Shown here one piece after another: positions 28,326 to 38,141 of a stretch of 64,000 nt of DNA. The notes beneath the pieces were generated by a model. The model ran no database searches and was not told the origin of the DNA. It saw only the letters and a list, made by a program, of their open reading frames with translations. The position numbers and the translations under genes were made by a program. Where the stretch lies: positions 62,001 to 126,000 of the forward strand of contig NZ_FNMZ01000001.1 in the NCBI RefSeq assembly GCF_900106695.1. The letters are read 5' to 3'. The DNA comes from Albimonas donghaensis. Lineage in GTDB: Bacteria > Pseudomonadota > Alphaproteobacteria > Rhodobacterales > Rhodobacteraceae. Each line of letters opens with the position of its first letter. The first letter of the stretch is position 1.

Positions 28326-29920
28326 CCGACCCGGCCCTGTTCCTCGAGGCGTTCCACTTCCTGCGCCCCTGGCTGCTGGTCCTGCTGCCGGTGATCGCGG
28401 CGCTGTGGTGGGCCGCCCGGCGCGGGCGGCTGCGGGCGGAGACGGGGGCGCAGGCCCTCGCCCCCCATCTGCGCGCCGCGCTGACCGTGGGCGCGGCCTC
28501 GCGCCGCCGCCTGCGCCCGCTCGACGGCGCGGCGATGGCCTTCGCGCTGGCCGCGCTGGGCGCCGCCGGGCCGACCTGGTCCCGCGTCCCCGACCCCTTC
28601 GCCGCGCAATCCGCGCCGGTGGCCGCGATCCTGAAGGTCGCGCCCTCGATGACCGCGGGCGACGTCGCGCCCTCGCGGCTGGAGCGGGGCAAGCAGAAGA
28701 TCCGCGGCTTTCTCGAACGTCGCGCCGGCGCGCGCACCGCGCTGATCGCCTATGCCGGCACGGCCCACAGCGTGGTCCCGATGACCGAGGACCCGGACGT
28801 CATGACCCCCTATCTCGGCGCCCTGACGCCCGAGGTGATGCCGGAGGCGGGCGACCGGGCCGGCGAGGCGCTGGCGCTCGCGCTCGCCATGCTAGCGCAG
28901 GAGAACGCGCCGGGCGGGGTGCTGCTGGTGACCGACGCGATCGACCCGGCGGATGTCGCCGCGCTGAACGCCGCCGGGGCGCCGCTGGCGGTGCTCGCCC
29001 TGCTGCCCGAGGGCGTGCGCGACCGCGGGATCGACGCGCTGGACGCGCCGGTGGCGCAGGTCACGCCCGATGACGCGGATCTCGCCCGGCTGGAGCGCGC
29101 GCTGGACGCCGCCTGGCGCCGGGCGCAGCTGGAGAACGCCGAGCAGCCCTGGGAGGACCGGGGCCGCTGGCTGGCCTGGCCGGCGGCGGCGCTGACGCTG
29201 ATCTGGTTCCGCCGCGGCTGGACCATGCGCTGGGCGGCGCTGGCGCTGGTCGTCGCCGGGGCGGCCTTCGCGCCCGGGGGCGCGCGGGCCGAGGGGATCG
29301 CGGACTGGTTCCTCACCCCCGACCAGCAGGGCGAGCTCGCCGCCCGGCGCGGGGATTTCCACGCGGCCTCGGACCTTTACGCCGACCCGCTGCATCGCGG
29401 CTACGCGCTCTACCGCGCCGGGCGCTACGCCGAGGCGCGCGAGGTTCTGGCCCGCCTCTCCACCCCCGAAGCCGCCTTCATCCAGGGCCTCGCCGCGATC
29501 CGCGACCACGCCTATCGCAACGGCGTCCGCGCGTTCGAGACCACGCTGGAGCGCGACCCGGACTTCGCCGACGCGGCGGCCAACCTGGCGCTGGCCAAAC
29601 GCATCGTGACCTATGTGGAGGACGCGCAGGAACAGTCGGACACCGGCGAGCAGCCGGACCTGAGGGCCGACGAGGAGACCTACGACAACGAGGCGAACCG
29701 CGGCCAGGAGATGGAGGCGCCCGCCCCTGGCGACAAGGCCGAGGCCATGCCCTCGACCGAGCAGTGGATGAACGCCGTGGACACCCGCCCCGCCGATTTC
29801 CTGCGCCAGCGTTTCGCGCTGGAGGCGGCCCGGGGGCCGGCCGCGGACAACGCCGCGTCGGCGCCCGACCCGTCTGCCGGGCCCGCCCCCGGCGCCGCTG
29901 GACAGGAGGCGCCGGAATGA
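28322..29920 (+). CDS. VWA/TPR membrane protein, BatB-BatC-like, degenerate metal site
   Basis: A 532-residue protein that fuses a membrane-anchored VWA domain (about 95-240) to a second helix (about 300-320) and a TPR region (about 335-430). Family BatB proteins carry DxSxS at the metal site. Here the segment reads KVAPS (105-109), keeping GDVAPSRLERGKQKI after it but losing the Asp and first Ser, and the Thr loop is GDRAGEALA. The VWA fold is therefore probably metal-free. The TPR part (LYRAGRYAEAREVLARLS, FADAAANLALAKRI) matches BatC. An acidic tail follows. GTG start overlaps the upstream stop (GTGA). Confidence 0.82.
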   Translation: MTDPALFLEAFHFLRPWLLVLLPVIAALWWAARRGRLRAETGAQALAPHLRAALTVGAASRRRLRPLDGAAMAFALAALGAAGPTWSRVPDPFAAQSAPVAAILKVAPSMTAGDVAPSRLERGKQKIRGFLERRAGARTALIAYAGTAHSVVPMTEDPDVMTPYLGALTPEVMPEAGDRAGEALALALAMLAQENAPGGVLLVTDAIDPADVAALNAAGAPLAVLALLPEGVRDRGIDALDAPVAQVTPDDADLARLERALDAAWRRAQLENAEQPWEDRGRWLAWPAAALTLIWFRRGWTMRWAALALVVAGAAFAPGGARAEGIADWFLTPDQQGELAARRGDFHAASDLYADPLHRGYALYRAGRYAEAREVLARLSTPEAAFIQGLAAIRDHAYRNGVRAFETTLERDPDFADAAANLALAKRIVTYVEDAQEQSDTGEQPDLRADEETYDNEANRGQEMEAPAPGDKAEAMPSTEQWMNAVDTRPADFLRQRFALEAARGPAADNAASAPDPSAGPAPGAAGQEAPE

Positions 29921-31353
29921 GCCTTCGCGCCTCGCGTCTCGTCGTCGCCGCGGTTCTCGCCGCTTCGGCCGTCTCCGGCTCCGCCGCCGCCCAGGGCCGC
30001 AGCGCCGAGCAGATCGAGGCCAACCGCGAGGCGGTGGCCCGCGGCGCCGACAGCGCCCCCGCGGCCGCCGCCGAAACGGCGCCGACCCGGCCGATCCTGC
30101 GTCTGGACCTCGACGCCGCCGAGGCCGTGCCCGGCCAGCCCCTGACCCTGCGCCTCACGGTTCTGGTCCCGACCTTCATGCCCAGGCCCCCGGACTGGCC
30201 GGATTTCGAGGCGCCCAACCTGCTGGTCCGCCTGCCGGGCCGCGCCACGTCGCCGGTCAGCGAGCGGGTGGGGGCGGAGACCTGGTCCGGCGTCTCGCGC
30301 CGCTGGCGGATCGCGCCGATGATCCCCGGCGACATCCCGGTCCCCGCGCAGGAGGTGCGCGTCACCTGGTCCGATCCCGACGGGGGCGAGGACCTGACCG
30401 CCGACCTGCCCGTGGACGCCGTCACCTTCCGCGGCGTGGTTCCCGAGGGTGCCGAGGGGCTCGATCCCTTCATCGCCGCCTCGGGCCTCAGGCTGGAACG
30501 CCTGGTCGAGCCTGCGGGCGACGCCGCCGGGGCCGACCCCGACGCGCCGGGGCAGGGCATGGCGCCGGGGGACAGCGTGACCGTCACCCTCACCGCGACG
30601 GTGGAGGGGGTGTCGCCGATCTTTCTCCCCACGCTCGCGCCCCCCGCCGCGATCCCCGGCCTCGCCGCCTATCCCGACCCGCCGCAGGTGAGCGAGACCG
30701 ACGGTCGCGACGGGCCGGGGGGCGCGCGGGTCGAGCGCATGTCGCTGGTCGCCGAGGGCGGCGGGGCGGGCGAGCTTCCGGCCGTGACCCTGCGATGGTT
30801 CGACCTTGATGCCGGAGAGGTGCGCGAGGCCACGGTCCCGGCCGTGCCGCTTTCGGTCGACGGGCCGCCGGCGCGGGCGGCGGCGGCGCCGCGGGACTGG
30901 GCGAGCCTCGCGGTCCGGGGCGCGGCGGCGCTGGCCGGGCTGGCGCTGCTGGTCGGCCTGGCGCGGCTGGCCGGCCCGCCGCTGGGCCGGTCGCTGGCGG
31001 CGCGGCGGGCGGGGCGGCTGGCGTCGGAGGCCCATGCCTGGGCCGGATTGCGCCGGGTCGTCGCGGCGCGCGACCATGCCGCCCTGCGCCCGGTGCTGGA
31101 CCTTTGGGCGGGACGGGTGGCGGGGGCGGATCCGCGCCGGGACCCGGCGGTTTCCGCGGCGCTCCTGCAACTCGGCGCCGCGCGCTACGGCGCGGCCGAA
31201 GGGGGGGCGAAAGGTAGGGCGAAGGGCGGGGCGGAAGAGGCCGAGGCCGCCGCCTGGGCCGCGCTCGCCGCCGCCTTGCCCGCCGCGCGCCGTCAGGGAC
31301 GAGACGGCGGAGGCGGGGACGCCGCCGCGCTTCCGCCGCTCAACCCGGTGTGA
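29917..31353 (+). CDS. BatD-like exported membrane protein
   Basis: A 478-residue protein with a signal (MSLRASRLVVAAVLAASAVSG...AQ). A beta-rich periplasmic region (about 45-320, PGQPLTLRLTVLVPTFMPRPP near its start) and a transmembrane helix (about 331-352) come next. A helical cytoplasmic tail ends the protein. BatD is the large exported member of Bat operons and presumably contacts client proteins at the membrane. ATG 29917 has AGGAGG upstream and overlaps the preceding stop. It appears to be the last gene of the sulfatase/MoxR array. Confidence 0.8.
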   Translation: MSLRASRLVVAAVLAASAVSGSAAAQGRSAEQIEANREAVARGADSAPAAAAETAPTRPILRLDLDAAEAVPGQPLTLRLTVLVPTFMPRPPDWPDFEAPNLLVRLPGRATSPVSERVGAETWSGVSRRWRIAPMIPGDIPVPAQEVRVTWSDPDGGEDLTADLPVDAVTFRGVVPEGAEGLDPFIAASGLRLERLVEPAGDAAGADPDAPGQGMAPGDSVTVTLTATVEGVSPIFLPTLAPPAAIPGLAAYPDPPQVSETDGRDGPGGARVERMSLVAEGGGAGELPAVTLRWFDLDAGEVREATVPAVPLSVDGPPARAAAAPRDWASLAVRGAAALAGLALLVGLARLAGPPLGRSLAARRAGRLASEAHAWAGLRRVVAARDHAALRPVLDLWAGRVAGADPRRDPAVSAALLQLGAARYGAAEGGAKGRAKGGAEEAEAAAWAALAAALPAARRQGRDGGGGDAAALPPLNPV

Positions 31354-31469
31354 CGGGCGGCTTGGCGATGCCCGGCGCGGCGTCGCGGACCGCATGCGGA
31401 TCGGGCGCCCGGCGCCCGCGCCCCGAGGCCCGCCGCCGCATCGCGGCCGGCTTCGGGACGTGATCGCGC

Positions 31470-31498
31470 TTGACCCTCGGCCGGCGGAAGGTTAACCG
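31470..31498 (+). promoter_or_regulatory. Possible sigma-70-type promoter before the siderophore block
   Basis: TTGACC (31470-31475), a 17-bp spacer, then a weak -10 beginning TAACCG (31493-31498). The -35 is good and the -10 poor. It lies about 100 bp upstream of the ferri-siderophore reductase start. Confidence 0.3.
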
Positions 31499-31597
31499 CA
31501 ACGACAAGGGCCGCCCCCAGCCCGTCGCCAGTGCGACGGCCCCGCGCGCATCGCCGTGCGACCGCAGCCCTTTCCTCCCGAGGTTCCCCGCGTTTCC

Positions 31598-32701
31598 ATG
31601 ACCGCTCCGCTATACGCCGGCGCCCGTGCCGGCCTGCCCGATTCCGTCGCCGCCCTGCGCCGCATCGTCGAAGCCGCCGCTGCGCTCGACATCCGCGCCG
31701 AGCCCGCCGCGCGCGCCGATGCGGACCCCGCCGCGCACCCCGGTGCGCACCCGGCCGCGCGCGCCCGGGCCGTGACCCTGCGCGGGGACGGCTGGTCCGT
31801 GGGCCTCGACGCCGGGGACCGGGGCCTGGACCTGGCGGCCGAGGCCTGCGACGCGGTGGTGATGCGCGGGATCAAGGAGATGGCGGTTCATTTCCTGGCC
31901 GAAATCGACCCGCCCGCCGCCGAGGCGTTGCGCTGGTCCGACGGGGCCCGGCCCGGCGCGCTCGCCGCCGATTTCCAGGCATGGACCTGGCGGGGCGCGC
32001 GGGCGCCGGTGATGCCGGGGCTCGACCGGCTGGTGTTCGAGGTCGAGGACGCGGCCCGCTATGCCGGCGCGCCCATGCATGTGCGCCTGCTGGTTCCGCC
32101 CGTCGAGACCGGGGACGGCGAAGGGGCCGCCTGGCCGCGCCAGAAGCCGAATGGCGGGCTCGCCTGGCCGGCCGGCCCGCAGGCGCTGGCGACGCGGGTC
32201 TACACCGTGCGCCGCGCGGATGTCGCGCGGGGCGAAGTGGAGATCGACGCGGTGGTCCATGGCGACGACCTGCTGGCCGGATGGGCGGCGCGGGCGCGGC
32301 CGGGATGGCGGCTCGGCGCGCTCGGCCCTTCGGGCGGGCCGCCGGCGGCGGATGCGGCGCTGATGGCCGCCGCCGATCTCTGCGCCCTGCCGGCGCTGGC
32401 CCGCGCCTTCGAGGCGGCGCCCGGGCGCCGGGGCCTCGCCGTCGTCGCCGCGCCGCCCGAGGCCGCCGCCTACCTGGCGCCGCCGCCGGGAATCGCGCTG
32501 CGGCTGCTGCCCCCCGACACGGCGCCCGAGGCGCTGGCCGACGCGCTGCTCGACGCGGCGGAGGCCGCGATGGGCGCCGCCGACCCGCCCCGCTGGTGGA
32601 TCGCGGCCGAGACCGCCGCGGTGCGCCGCGCGCGCGTCCGGCTCGACGCGCTGGGCGTGCCGCGCGACCGGCGCGACTGCGTCGCCTACTGGCGCGCCTG
32701 A
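31598..32701 (+). CDS. Siderophore-interacting protein (FAD ferri-siderophore reductase) with DUF2218-like N-terminus
   Basis: A 367-residue cytoplasmic flavoprotein that should reduce Fe3+ in an imported siderophore. The N-terminal part (about 50-110, MRGIKEMAVHFLAEID) resembles DUF2218. The FAD-binding barrel has ATRVYTVRRADVARGEVEID (RxYTxR FAD motif), VVHGDD and LGALGPSG. The C-terminal NAD(P)H half ends VRLDALGVPRDRRDCVAYWR, the standard SIP ending. ATG 31598 is used; a GTG 42 bp upstream lacks a good ribosome site. It is followed by a TonB-dependent receptor and an MFS importer, completing a siderophore route. Confidence 0.83.
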   Translation: MTAPLYAGARAGLPDSVAALRRIVEAAAALDIRAEPAARADADPAAHPGAHPAARARAVTLRGDGWSVGLDAGDRGLDLAAEACDAVVMRGIKEMAVHFLAEIDPPAAEALRWSDGARPGALAADFQAWTWRGARAPVMPGLDRLVFEVEDAARYAGAPMHVRLLVPPVETGDGEGAAWPRQKPNGGLAWPAGPQALATRVYTVRRADVARGEVEIDAVVHGDDLLAGWAARARPGWRLGALGPSGGPPAADAALMAAADLCALPALARAFEAAPGRRGLAVVAAPPEAAAYLAPPPGIALRLLPPDTAPEALADALLDAAEAAMGAADPPRWWIAAETAAVRRARVRLDALGVPRDRRDCVAYWRA

Positions 32702-32778
32702 CCCGTTTCGCAAGGCCCGCGCGCGCCGGAAGCGACGCGGCCCAGCCTGAACAACGCCGCCCGAGACATGGCGCGCGC

Positions 32779-32801
32779 AAAAAACCGACTGAAACAGTCG
32801 G
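32779..32801 (-). terminator. Intrinsic-terminator-like hairpin facing the wrong way
   Basis: CCGACTG (32785-32791), AAA, CAGTCGG (32795-32801) is a perfect 7-bp stem. Read on the minus strand it is followed by TTTTTT (complement of 32779-32784), a textbook Rho-independent terminator. Both flanking genes are on the plus strand, so it would stop antisense transcription, or it is an operator for the receptor gene starting at 32853. Confidence 0.55.
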
Positions 32802-32852
32802 TCGTCCGGGCGCTGCGGCCCCGGGCGTCTGAACAGCTCAGAGGGACCCCGT

Positions 32853-35006
32853 ATGACCGACAAGACAGACACGACCCGCCCGCCCCGAGACCTGCGCGCC
32901 CGCCTAGACCTTCGCGCCCGCCGCGCCCTGCGCGCCGGCGCCGCCCCGCTGGCGCTGGCGCTGGCGCTCGCCGCCCCGCAGGCCCGCGCGCAGGACGCGG
33001 CCGAGCCCATCCGGCTCGGCCCCATCACGGTGGAGGCGGAATCCGACACCACCCTCGTCCAGAACGGCTACGTCGCCCAGCGCGGGCGCCAGGCGACCAA
33101 GGTCGACACCCCGATCCGGCGCATTCCGCAGGCGGTCTCGGTCATCACCCAGGACCAGATGGAGGACCAGAGCCCGCGCACCCTGCTCGACGCGCTGGCC
33201 TATACCGCGGGCGCCTCGATCTCGGCCTTCGGCTATGACAGCCGCTACGACGCCTACACGATCCGCGGCTTCCCCGCCTATTACACCGGCATGTTCCGCG
33301 ACGGGCTGCGGCTCTACAACGGCCCCTCCGCCTGGTTCCGCAACGATCCCTACACGCTGGAGGGGGTGGCGGTGCTGAAGGGCCCGTCCTCGTCGCTCTA
33401 CGGCGTGTCGGGGCCGGGAGGGATCGTCAACATGGTCTCCAAGCGCCCCACCGCCGAGCCCTATCGCGAGGTCGAGGTGCTGACCGGGACCGACGACCGC
33501 TGGCAGGGAGCGTTCGACCTGTCCGGGCCGGTTCCGGGGTCGGGCTCGCTGAGCTACCGCATCACCGGCCTCGCCCGCACCGCGGAGACCGAGCTGCCCG
33601 GCTATCCCGACGACAAGCTGACCATCGCCCCGGCGCTGAGCTGGGCGATCACGCCGGACACCACGCTGACCCTGCTGGGCGAATACACCGACGCCACCAC
33701 CGGCGGCACGGCGGCCTATTACAACCCGGCCTATGGCGAGGTCTCGCGCGTTCCCGCCGCGGATCCGGCCTATAACGACTTCGACCAGCAGCAATGGCGC
33801 CTGGGGTGGGAGCTGGAGCACGACGTGAATTCCGCCATCACCCTGCGCCAGAAGGGGCGCTACGCGGATGTGGACGCGGATCTGGAATATTCCGGGCTCT
33901 ACGACGCCGGCGCCCCGGAGCTGACGCGCTATTGGGGGCACTACACCGAGACGCTGTCCCAGTTCACCGTGGACAACCAGGCCCAGGCCGAATTCGCCAC
34001 CGGCTCGGTGCGCCACACGCTGCTGGCCGGGCTCGACTACACCTGGGCGGATTACGAGGCGGGCTCGCTGGTGGATTACGTCTCGCTGGCCTCGATCAAG
34101 GCCTCCGCCGTGCCCTCGGCCGGGGGGCAGGAGCAGAACCAGGTCGGGCTCTACCTGCATGACCAGGCGGTGTGGCGGGACCTGACCGTGTTTCTGTCGG
34201 GCCGCTGGGACCATGTGGAGACCGCGTCCACCGACGCGGCGGGCCTGCGGACCGACACCACGGACGAGGCGTTCTCGGGCCGCATCGGGGTGAGCTACGA
34301 GGTCGGCTACGGACTGGCGCCCTTCGCCAATCTCTCCACGTCCTTCTCCCCCAATATCGGGCTGGTCTACGAGCCCGCGACGTCGGCCGTCGGCACGCCG
34401 GCGAAGCCCACCACGGCGCTGCAGAAGGAGATCGGGATCAAATACGCGATCCCGGGGACCGACAGCCTGGTGACGGCGTCCGTCTTCGATATCTCGCAGG
34501 AGGACGGGGTGGTCTTCGACACCTCGACCGGGATCAACCGGCAGGTGCAGCGGGATCTGCGCTCGCAGGGGTTCGAGATGGAGGCGGTGTCGAATTTCGA
34601 CAACGGGCTCAGCGTGATCGCCTCGTGGACCCATCTGCGCATGTCGATCCGCAAGGGGGCCGCGGGCACGGCGGGGAACGAGCTTTCCGCCACGCCCAAC
34701 GACGTCGCCAGCCTCTGGGCCCATTACGCGCCGCGGTCGGGCCTGCTGGAGGGCTTCGGCATCGGCGCCGGCGTCCGCTATGTCGGGGACAGCTGGGGGG
34801 ATGACGCCAACTCCATCCGCAACGCCGAGCGGATGTTCGTGGACGCGGCGCTCAGCTACGACCTCGGGCAGGTGGGGATCGAGGGCGCGCAGGTGCAGCT
34901 GAACGTCCGCAACCTGTTCGACCAGGCCGACCAGACCTGCGCCTCGGGCTTCTGCTACTGGGACGAGGGGCTGAACGCGACGCTGGCGCTGCGGTATCGC
35001 TTCTGA
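32853..35006 (+). CDS. TonB-dependent siderophore receptor
   Basis: A 717-residue outer-membrane receptor. A long N-terminus contains an exported signal (about 1-47). A plug domain follows ([60 protein letters not shown]). The 22-strand barrel ends in [11 protein letters not shown] with the terminal Phe. The layout matches FhuA/FpvA-type hydroxamate siderophore receptors. No N-terminal signalling domain is evident. A Cys pair (CASGFC) near the last loop is probably an extracellular disulfide. It works with the MFS importer that overlaps its stop and the reductase upstream. The siderophore cannot be named. Confidence 0.92.
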   Translation: MTDKTDTTRPPRDLRARLDLRARRALRAGAAPLALALALAAPQARAQDAAEPIRLGPITVEAESDTTLVQNGYVAQRGRQATKVDTPIRRIPQAVSVITQDQMEDQSPRTLLDALAYTAGASISAFGYDSRYDAYTIRGFPAYYTGMFRDGLRLYNGPSAWFRNDPYTLEGVAVLKGPSSSLYGVSGPGGIVNMVSKRPTAEPYREVEVLTGTDDRWQGAFDLSGPVPGSGSLSYRITGLARTAETELPGYPDDKLTIAPALSWAITPDTTLTLLGEYTDATTGGTAAYYNPAYGEVSRVPAADPAYNDFDQQQWRLGWELEHDVNSAITLRQKGRYADVDADLEYSGLYDAGAPELTRYWGHYTETLSQFTVDNQAQAEFATGSVRHTLLAGLDYTWADYEAGSLVDYVSLASIKASAVPSAGGQEQNQVGLYLHDQAVWRDLTVFLSGRWDHVETASTDAAGLRTDTTDEAFSGRIGVSYEVGYGLAPFANLSTSFSPNIGLVYEPATSAVGTPAKPTTALQKEIGIKYAIPGTDSLVTASVFDISQEDGVVFDTSTGINRQVQRDLRSQGFEMEAVSNFDNGLSVIASWTHLRMSIRKGAAGTAGNELSATPNDVASLWAHYAPRSGLLEGFGIGAGVRYVGDSWGDDANSIRNAERMFVDAALSYDLGQVGIEGAQVQLNVRNLFDQADQTCASGFCYWDEGLNATLALRYRF

Positions 35007-36217
35007 TGGGCGGTTCCGTCTCCGCCTCGCCCTGGGGCGTCACGCTGGCCATCGGCGGGCTCTATGTGGGTCAGAGCGTCATCGGGGGCCTGACCTGGAG
35101 CGGTCTGCCCGCGGTGCTGCGCGCCGAGGGGTTGCCGCTGGAGCATGTGGGGCTGCTGTCGCTGCTGGCGGCGCCCTGGGCGCTCAAGTTCCTGTGGTCG
35201 CCGGCGGTGGAGCGGTTCCGGCTGCCTCCGGGGCGCCCCGCGCGATCGGGCGCGGTGGTGCTGATCGGCGGGGCGGCGGCGGTGGCGGGGCTGGCGGCGG
35301 CGGGGCTGGTGGGGCCGGCCCCGCTGGCCGCGACGCTGGCCTGCCTGATGCTGGTCGCCATCGCCACCTCCACCGTCGACATCGCCGTGGACGGCTACGC
35401 GGTGCAGAACCTGTCGGATCGGCAGCTGGGCTGGGGCAACGCCGCCCAGGTCGGAGGCTCCTATCTCGGTCATGCGATCGGGGCGGGGGCGTTCCTCGTC
35501 GCCGTGGGCTGGGTCGGCTGGGGGCCGGCGGTCGGGCTGGCGGCGGGGGCGGTGACGCTGCTGGCGCTGCCCTTTCTCGCGCGGACGCGGCGGGGGGAGC
35601 CGATATCGCTCCCCGGACCGCGGCCGTCGCTGCGCGCGGCGCTGGCCCGGCGGCCGGTGCGGCGCGGGCTGGCGCTGGCGGCGATCCACGTGACCGCGCA
35701 GAAGACCTCGATCGGGCTGCTGGGACCGTTCTTCGTGGACCAGGGCTGGTCCCTGGCCCAGGTCGGGCTGCTCAACGGGGCCGGGGCCATCGGGCTCGGG
35801 GTCGTGGGGGCGGCGCTCGGCGGCGGGCTGGTGCGGCGCTTCGGCATTCGCGCGGTGCTGGTGGGCGCGGCGGTGGTCCAGGCCGGCGTGCTGACGCTGA
35901 TCGGCCTGCACGCCGCCACCGGCGCGCTGCCCGGCGCGGCGCTGGTCGGGCTGGCGCTGACCGGCGGCTCGCTGGTCATGGCGACCGGGTTCGTGGCGCT
36001 CTACGCCCAGTTCATGCGCTGGTCGGACCCGCGCCAGGCCGGCGTCGACTTCACCCTGTTTCAAAGCGCGGACGCCGCCGTGTCCATGGCCACGGGACTG
36101 GCCGCGGGCGTGCTGGCCGGGGCGCTGGGCTACGCGGCGTTCTTCTGGATCGCCGCCGGGCTGGCGTTGCTGGCGGTCCCGGCGTTGTTCTGGGCGACCC
36201 GCGCGGAGCCGGGCTGA
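35006..36217 (+). CDS. MFS importer, RhtX/FptX-like siderophore transporter
   Basis: A 403-residue inner-membrane protein with about 12 hydrophobic segments. It resembles RhtX/FptX single-unit siderophore importers, which carry ferri-siderophore across the inner membrane in place of an ABC system; the AmpG-like group is the alternative. Landmarks are [37 protein letters not shown] and [18 protein letters not shown]. Its ATG shares a base with the receptor stop (TGATG). Its position after a siderophore receptor and reductase supports the importer role. Confidence 0.83.
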   Translation: MGGSVSASPWGVTLAIGGLYVGQSVIGGLTWSGLPAVLRAEGLPLEHVGLLSLLAAPWALKFLWSPAVERFRLPPGRPARSGAVVLIGGAAAVAGLAAAGLVGPAPLAATLACLMLVAIATSTVDIAVDGYAVQNLSDRQLGWGNAAQVGGSYLGHAIGAGAFLVAVGWVGWGPAVGLAAGAVTLLALPFLARTRRGEPISLPGPRPSLRAALARRPVRRGLALAAIHVTAQKTSIGLLGPFFVDQGWSLAQVGLLNGAGAIGLGVVGAALGGGLVRRFGIRAVLVGAAVVQAGVLTLIGLHAATGALPGAALVGLALTGGSLVMATGFVALYAQFMRWSDPRQAGVDFTLFQSADAAVSMATGLAAGVLAGALGYAAFFWIAAGLALLAVPALFWATRAEPG

Positions 36218-36230
36218 GCCGCGCCCCCAT

Positions 36231-36273
36231 CGCGCATGAGCGAGCCGGCGGCCTCCGAGGCGCCTCATGCGCG
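36231..36273 (+). terminator. 10-bp hairpin after the siderophore MFS gene
   Basis: CGCGCATGAG (36231-36240) and CTCATGCGCG (36264-36273) are perfect inverted copies around a 23-nt loop that itself can pair (GCCTC/GAGGC). It lies 14 bp after the MFS stop and probably ends the siderophore transcript. No T-tract. Confidence 0.5.
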
Positions 36274-36526
36274 AGCCTTGCCGGCCCGGCGCCTGTCCCG
36301 CGCGCAGTCGGCGCCTTCCGGACAGGCGCCCGTTGCGGCGATGCGCAAATCTCCGCCCTTTTCGCCGCGTCGCGGAAATTCATATGTGGACAGGCGGAGG
36401 CGAAATTCGCAGGCTCCCACACCGGGACGCGGAACCAGCCGCGCCCGACAAATGAGGCCGGGCTCGACCCCGGCCCGATCCCAGGCCGCGCTGAACCGCG
36501 CGGCGCGCAACAGCGGAGGCGCGACA
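36274..36526 (+). promoter_or_regulatory. Upstream region of the dipeptide-type ABC operon
   Basis: Together with the hairpin before it, this fills a 309-bp gap between genes. It holds AT-richer patches, with GAAATTC at 36375-36381 and again at 36402-36408, the first continuing into CATATG. They may belong to the promoter of the operon that starts at 36527. No gene is visible. AGCGGAGG just before 36527 is the ribosome site. Confidence 0.35.
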
Positions 36527-38131
36527 ATGAATTTCCTCAGCAGACTGGCCGTGACGGGGCTCGCGGCAGCGATTCTCGCCGGCCCGGCGCTGGCCCCGGC
36601 TCCGGCCTACGCCGCCCCCCCCGCCGACACGTTCGTGATGGCCAAGGACGTCTCGGACATCATCACGCTCGACCCGGCGGAAGTGTTCGAGTTCTCGGGC
36701 GGCGAGATCATCGCCCAGATCTATGACCGCCTGATGTGGTTCGAACCCGAGGACATGGCCACCCTGGTCTGCGGCGTGTGCGAGACCTACACGGTGTCGG
36801 AGGACGGCAAGTCCATCACCTTCACCATGCGCGAGGGCATGACCTTCGAGAGCGGCAATCCGGTCACCGCCGAGGACGTGGTCTATTCGCTGCGCCGCGT
36901 GGTGAAGCTGAACAAGACGCCTTCCTTCATCATCACCCAGTTCGGCTGGACCCCGGAGAACGTGGACGAGCTGGTCCGGGTCGAGGACGGCGCCGCGGTG
37001 ATCACCATCACCGAGGACTTCTCCCCCGCCCTGGTGCTGAACGCGCTGTCCGCCGGCGTCGCCTCGATCGTCGACATGAAGACGGTGGAAGAGCACGCGA
37101 CCGACGGCGACATGGGCTACGCCTGGCTGAAGAACCACTCCGCCGGCTCGGGTCCGTTCAAGCTGCAGACCTGGAAGGCCAACGAGCTGGTCTCGATGAC
37201 CGCCAACGAGGACTTCCGCTCCGGCGCGCCGGGCGTGAAGCGGGTGATCGTGCGCCACGTCGCCGAGCCGGGCGCCCAGCGCCTGCTGATCGAGAAGGGC
37301 GACATCGACGTCGCCCGCGACCTGACGCCGGACATGGTCGCGGCGCTCGAGTCCAATGACGACGTGACCGTGCAGACCGACGCCAAGGCGGCCGTGATCT
37401 ACATGGCCTTCAACCAGTCGGACGAGATCCTGTCCAATCCCAAGGTGGCCGAGGCGATCCGCTATCTGGTCGACTATCGCGGCATGGCCGACACCTTCCT
37501 GAAGGGCCAGTTCAAGGTCCACCAGGCGGCCTGGCCCGAGGGCATGTGGGCGGCCTACAACGAGACGCCCTATGCGCTCGACATCGAGAAGGCGAAGGCG
37601 CTGCTGGCGGAGGCCGGCTATCCCGACGGGTTCGAGATCCACATGGACACGCTCAACCAGTCGCCCTACCCGGAGATCGCCCAGGCCCTCCAGGGCACGC
37701 TGGCCCAGGCCGGCATCAAGGTCGAGATCTCGACCGCCGAGGGCAAGACCCTGTGGCCCATGTACCGGGCGCGCAAGCATCAGCTGATCCTCGCCCAGTG
37801 GTCGCCGGACTACACCGACCCGCACTCCAACCTCGACGCCTTCGCGCATAACCCGGACAACTCGCCCGAAGCCAAGCTGACCGGCGTGCTGGCCTGGCGC
37901 AACGCGTGGATGGACGAGGACATGAACGCCATGGTCGTGGCGGCCCGGAACGAGACCGACACCGCCAAGCGCGAGGCGCTCTATCACGACATCCAGGCCA
38001 AGCTGATGCATGAAGGCCCCTACGCCATCCTGTTCCAGCAGACCGAGCAGGCGGTGATGCGCGCGGAGGTCGAGGGCTTCGTCTCCGGGCCGACCTTCGA
38101 CCTGATCTACTACCGCACCGTGTCCAAGTAA
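36527..38131 (+). CDS. Dipeptide/oligopeptide-type periplasmic binding protein
   Basis: A 534-residue periplasmic protein with a Sec signal (MNFLSRLAVTGLAAAILAGPALA). Family 5 solute-binding features are ITLDPAEVFEFSGGEIIAQIYDRL, REGMTFESGNPVTAEDVVYSL, and the late AGYPDGFEIHMDTLNQSPYPE. ATG 36527 has AGCGGAGG upstream. First gene of a five-gene importer operon. Family members bind peptides, opines, sugars or nickel; the ligand here is unknown. Confidence 0.88.
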   Translation: MNFLSRLAVTGLAAAILAGPALAPAPAYAAPPADTFVMAKDVSDIITLDPAEVFEFSGGEIIAQIYDRLMWFEPEDMATLVCGVCETYTVSEDGKSITFTMREGMTFESGNPVTAEDVVYSLRRVVKLNKTPSFIITQFGWTPENVDELVRVEDGAAVITITEDFSPALVLNALSAGVASIVDMKTVEEHATDGDMGYAWLKNHSAGSGPFKLQTWKANELVSMTANEDFRSGAPGVKRVIVRHVAEPGAQRLLIEKGDIDVARDLTPDMVAALESNDDVTVQTDAKAAVIYMAFNQSDEILSNPKVAEAIRYLVDYRGMADTFLKGQFKVHQAAWPEGMWAAYNETPYALDIEKAKALLAEAGYPDGFEIHMDTLNQSPYPEIAQALQGTLAQAGIKVEISTAEGKTLWPMYRARKHQLILAQWSPDYTDPHSNLDAFAHNPDNSPEAKLTGVLAWRNAWMDEDMNAMVVAARNETDTAKREALYHDIQAKLMHEGPYAILFQQTEQAVMRAEVEGFVSGPTFDLIYYRTVSK

Positions 38132-38141
38132 GGCGGCGGTC

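Noticed and set aside
31403-31417. GGGCGCCCGGCGCCC palindrome after the BatD gene as a terminator
   Set aside because: Only a one-base loop would remain, so it cannot fold as a good hairpin; similar GC-rich palindromes are common here.
32904-34724. 600-codon minus-strand frame opposite the TonB receptor
   Set aside because: Composition and lack of motifs mark it as a shadow of the receptor gene.
36375-36408. Repeated GAAATTC before the peptide ABC operon, also seen near 19773
   Set aside because: Seven-base matches in AT-richer patches are expected by chance; not enough to call a shared operator.
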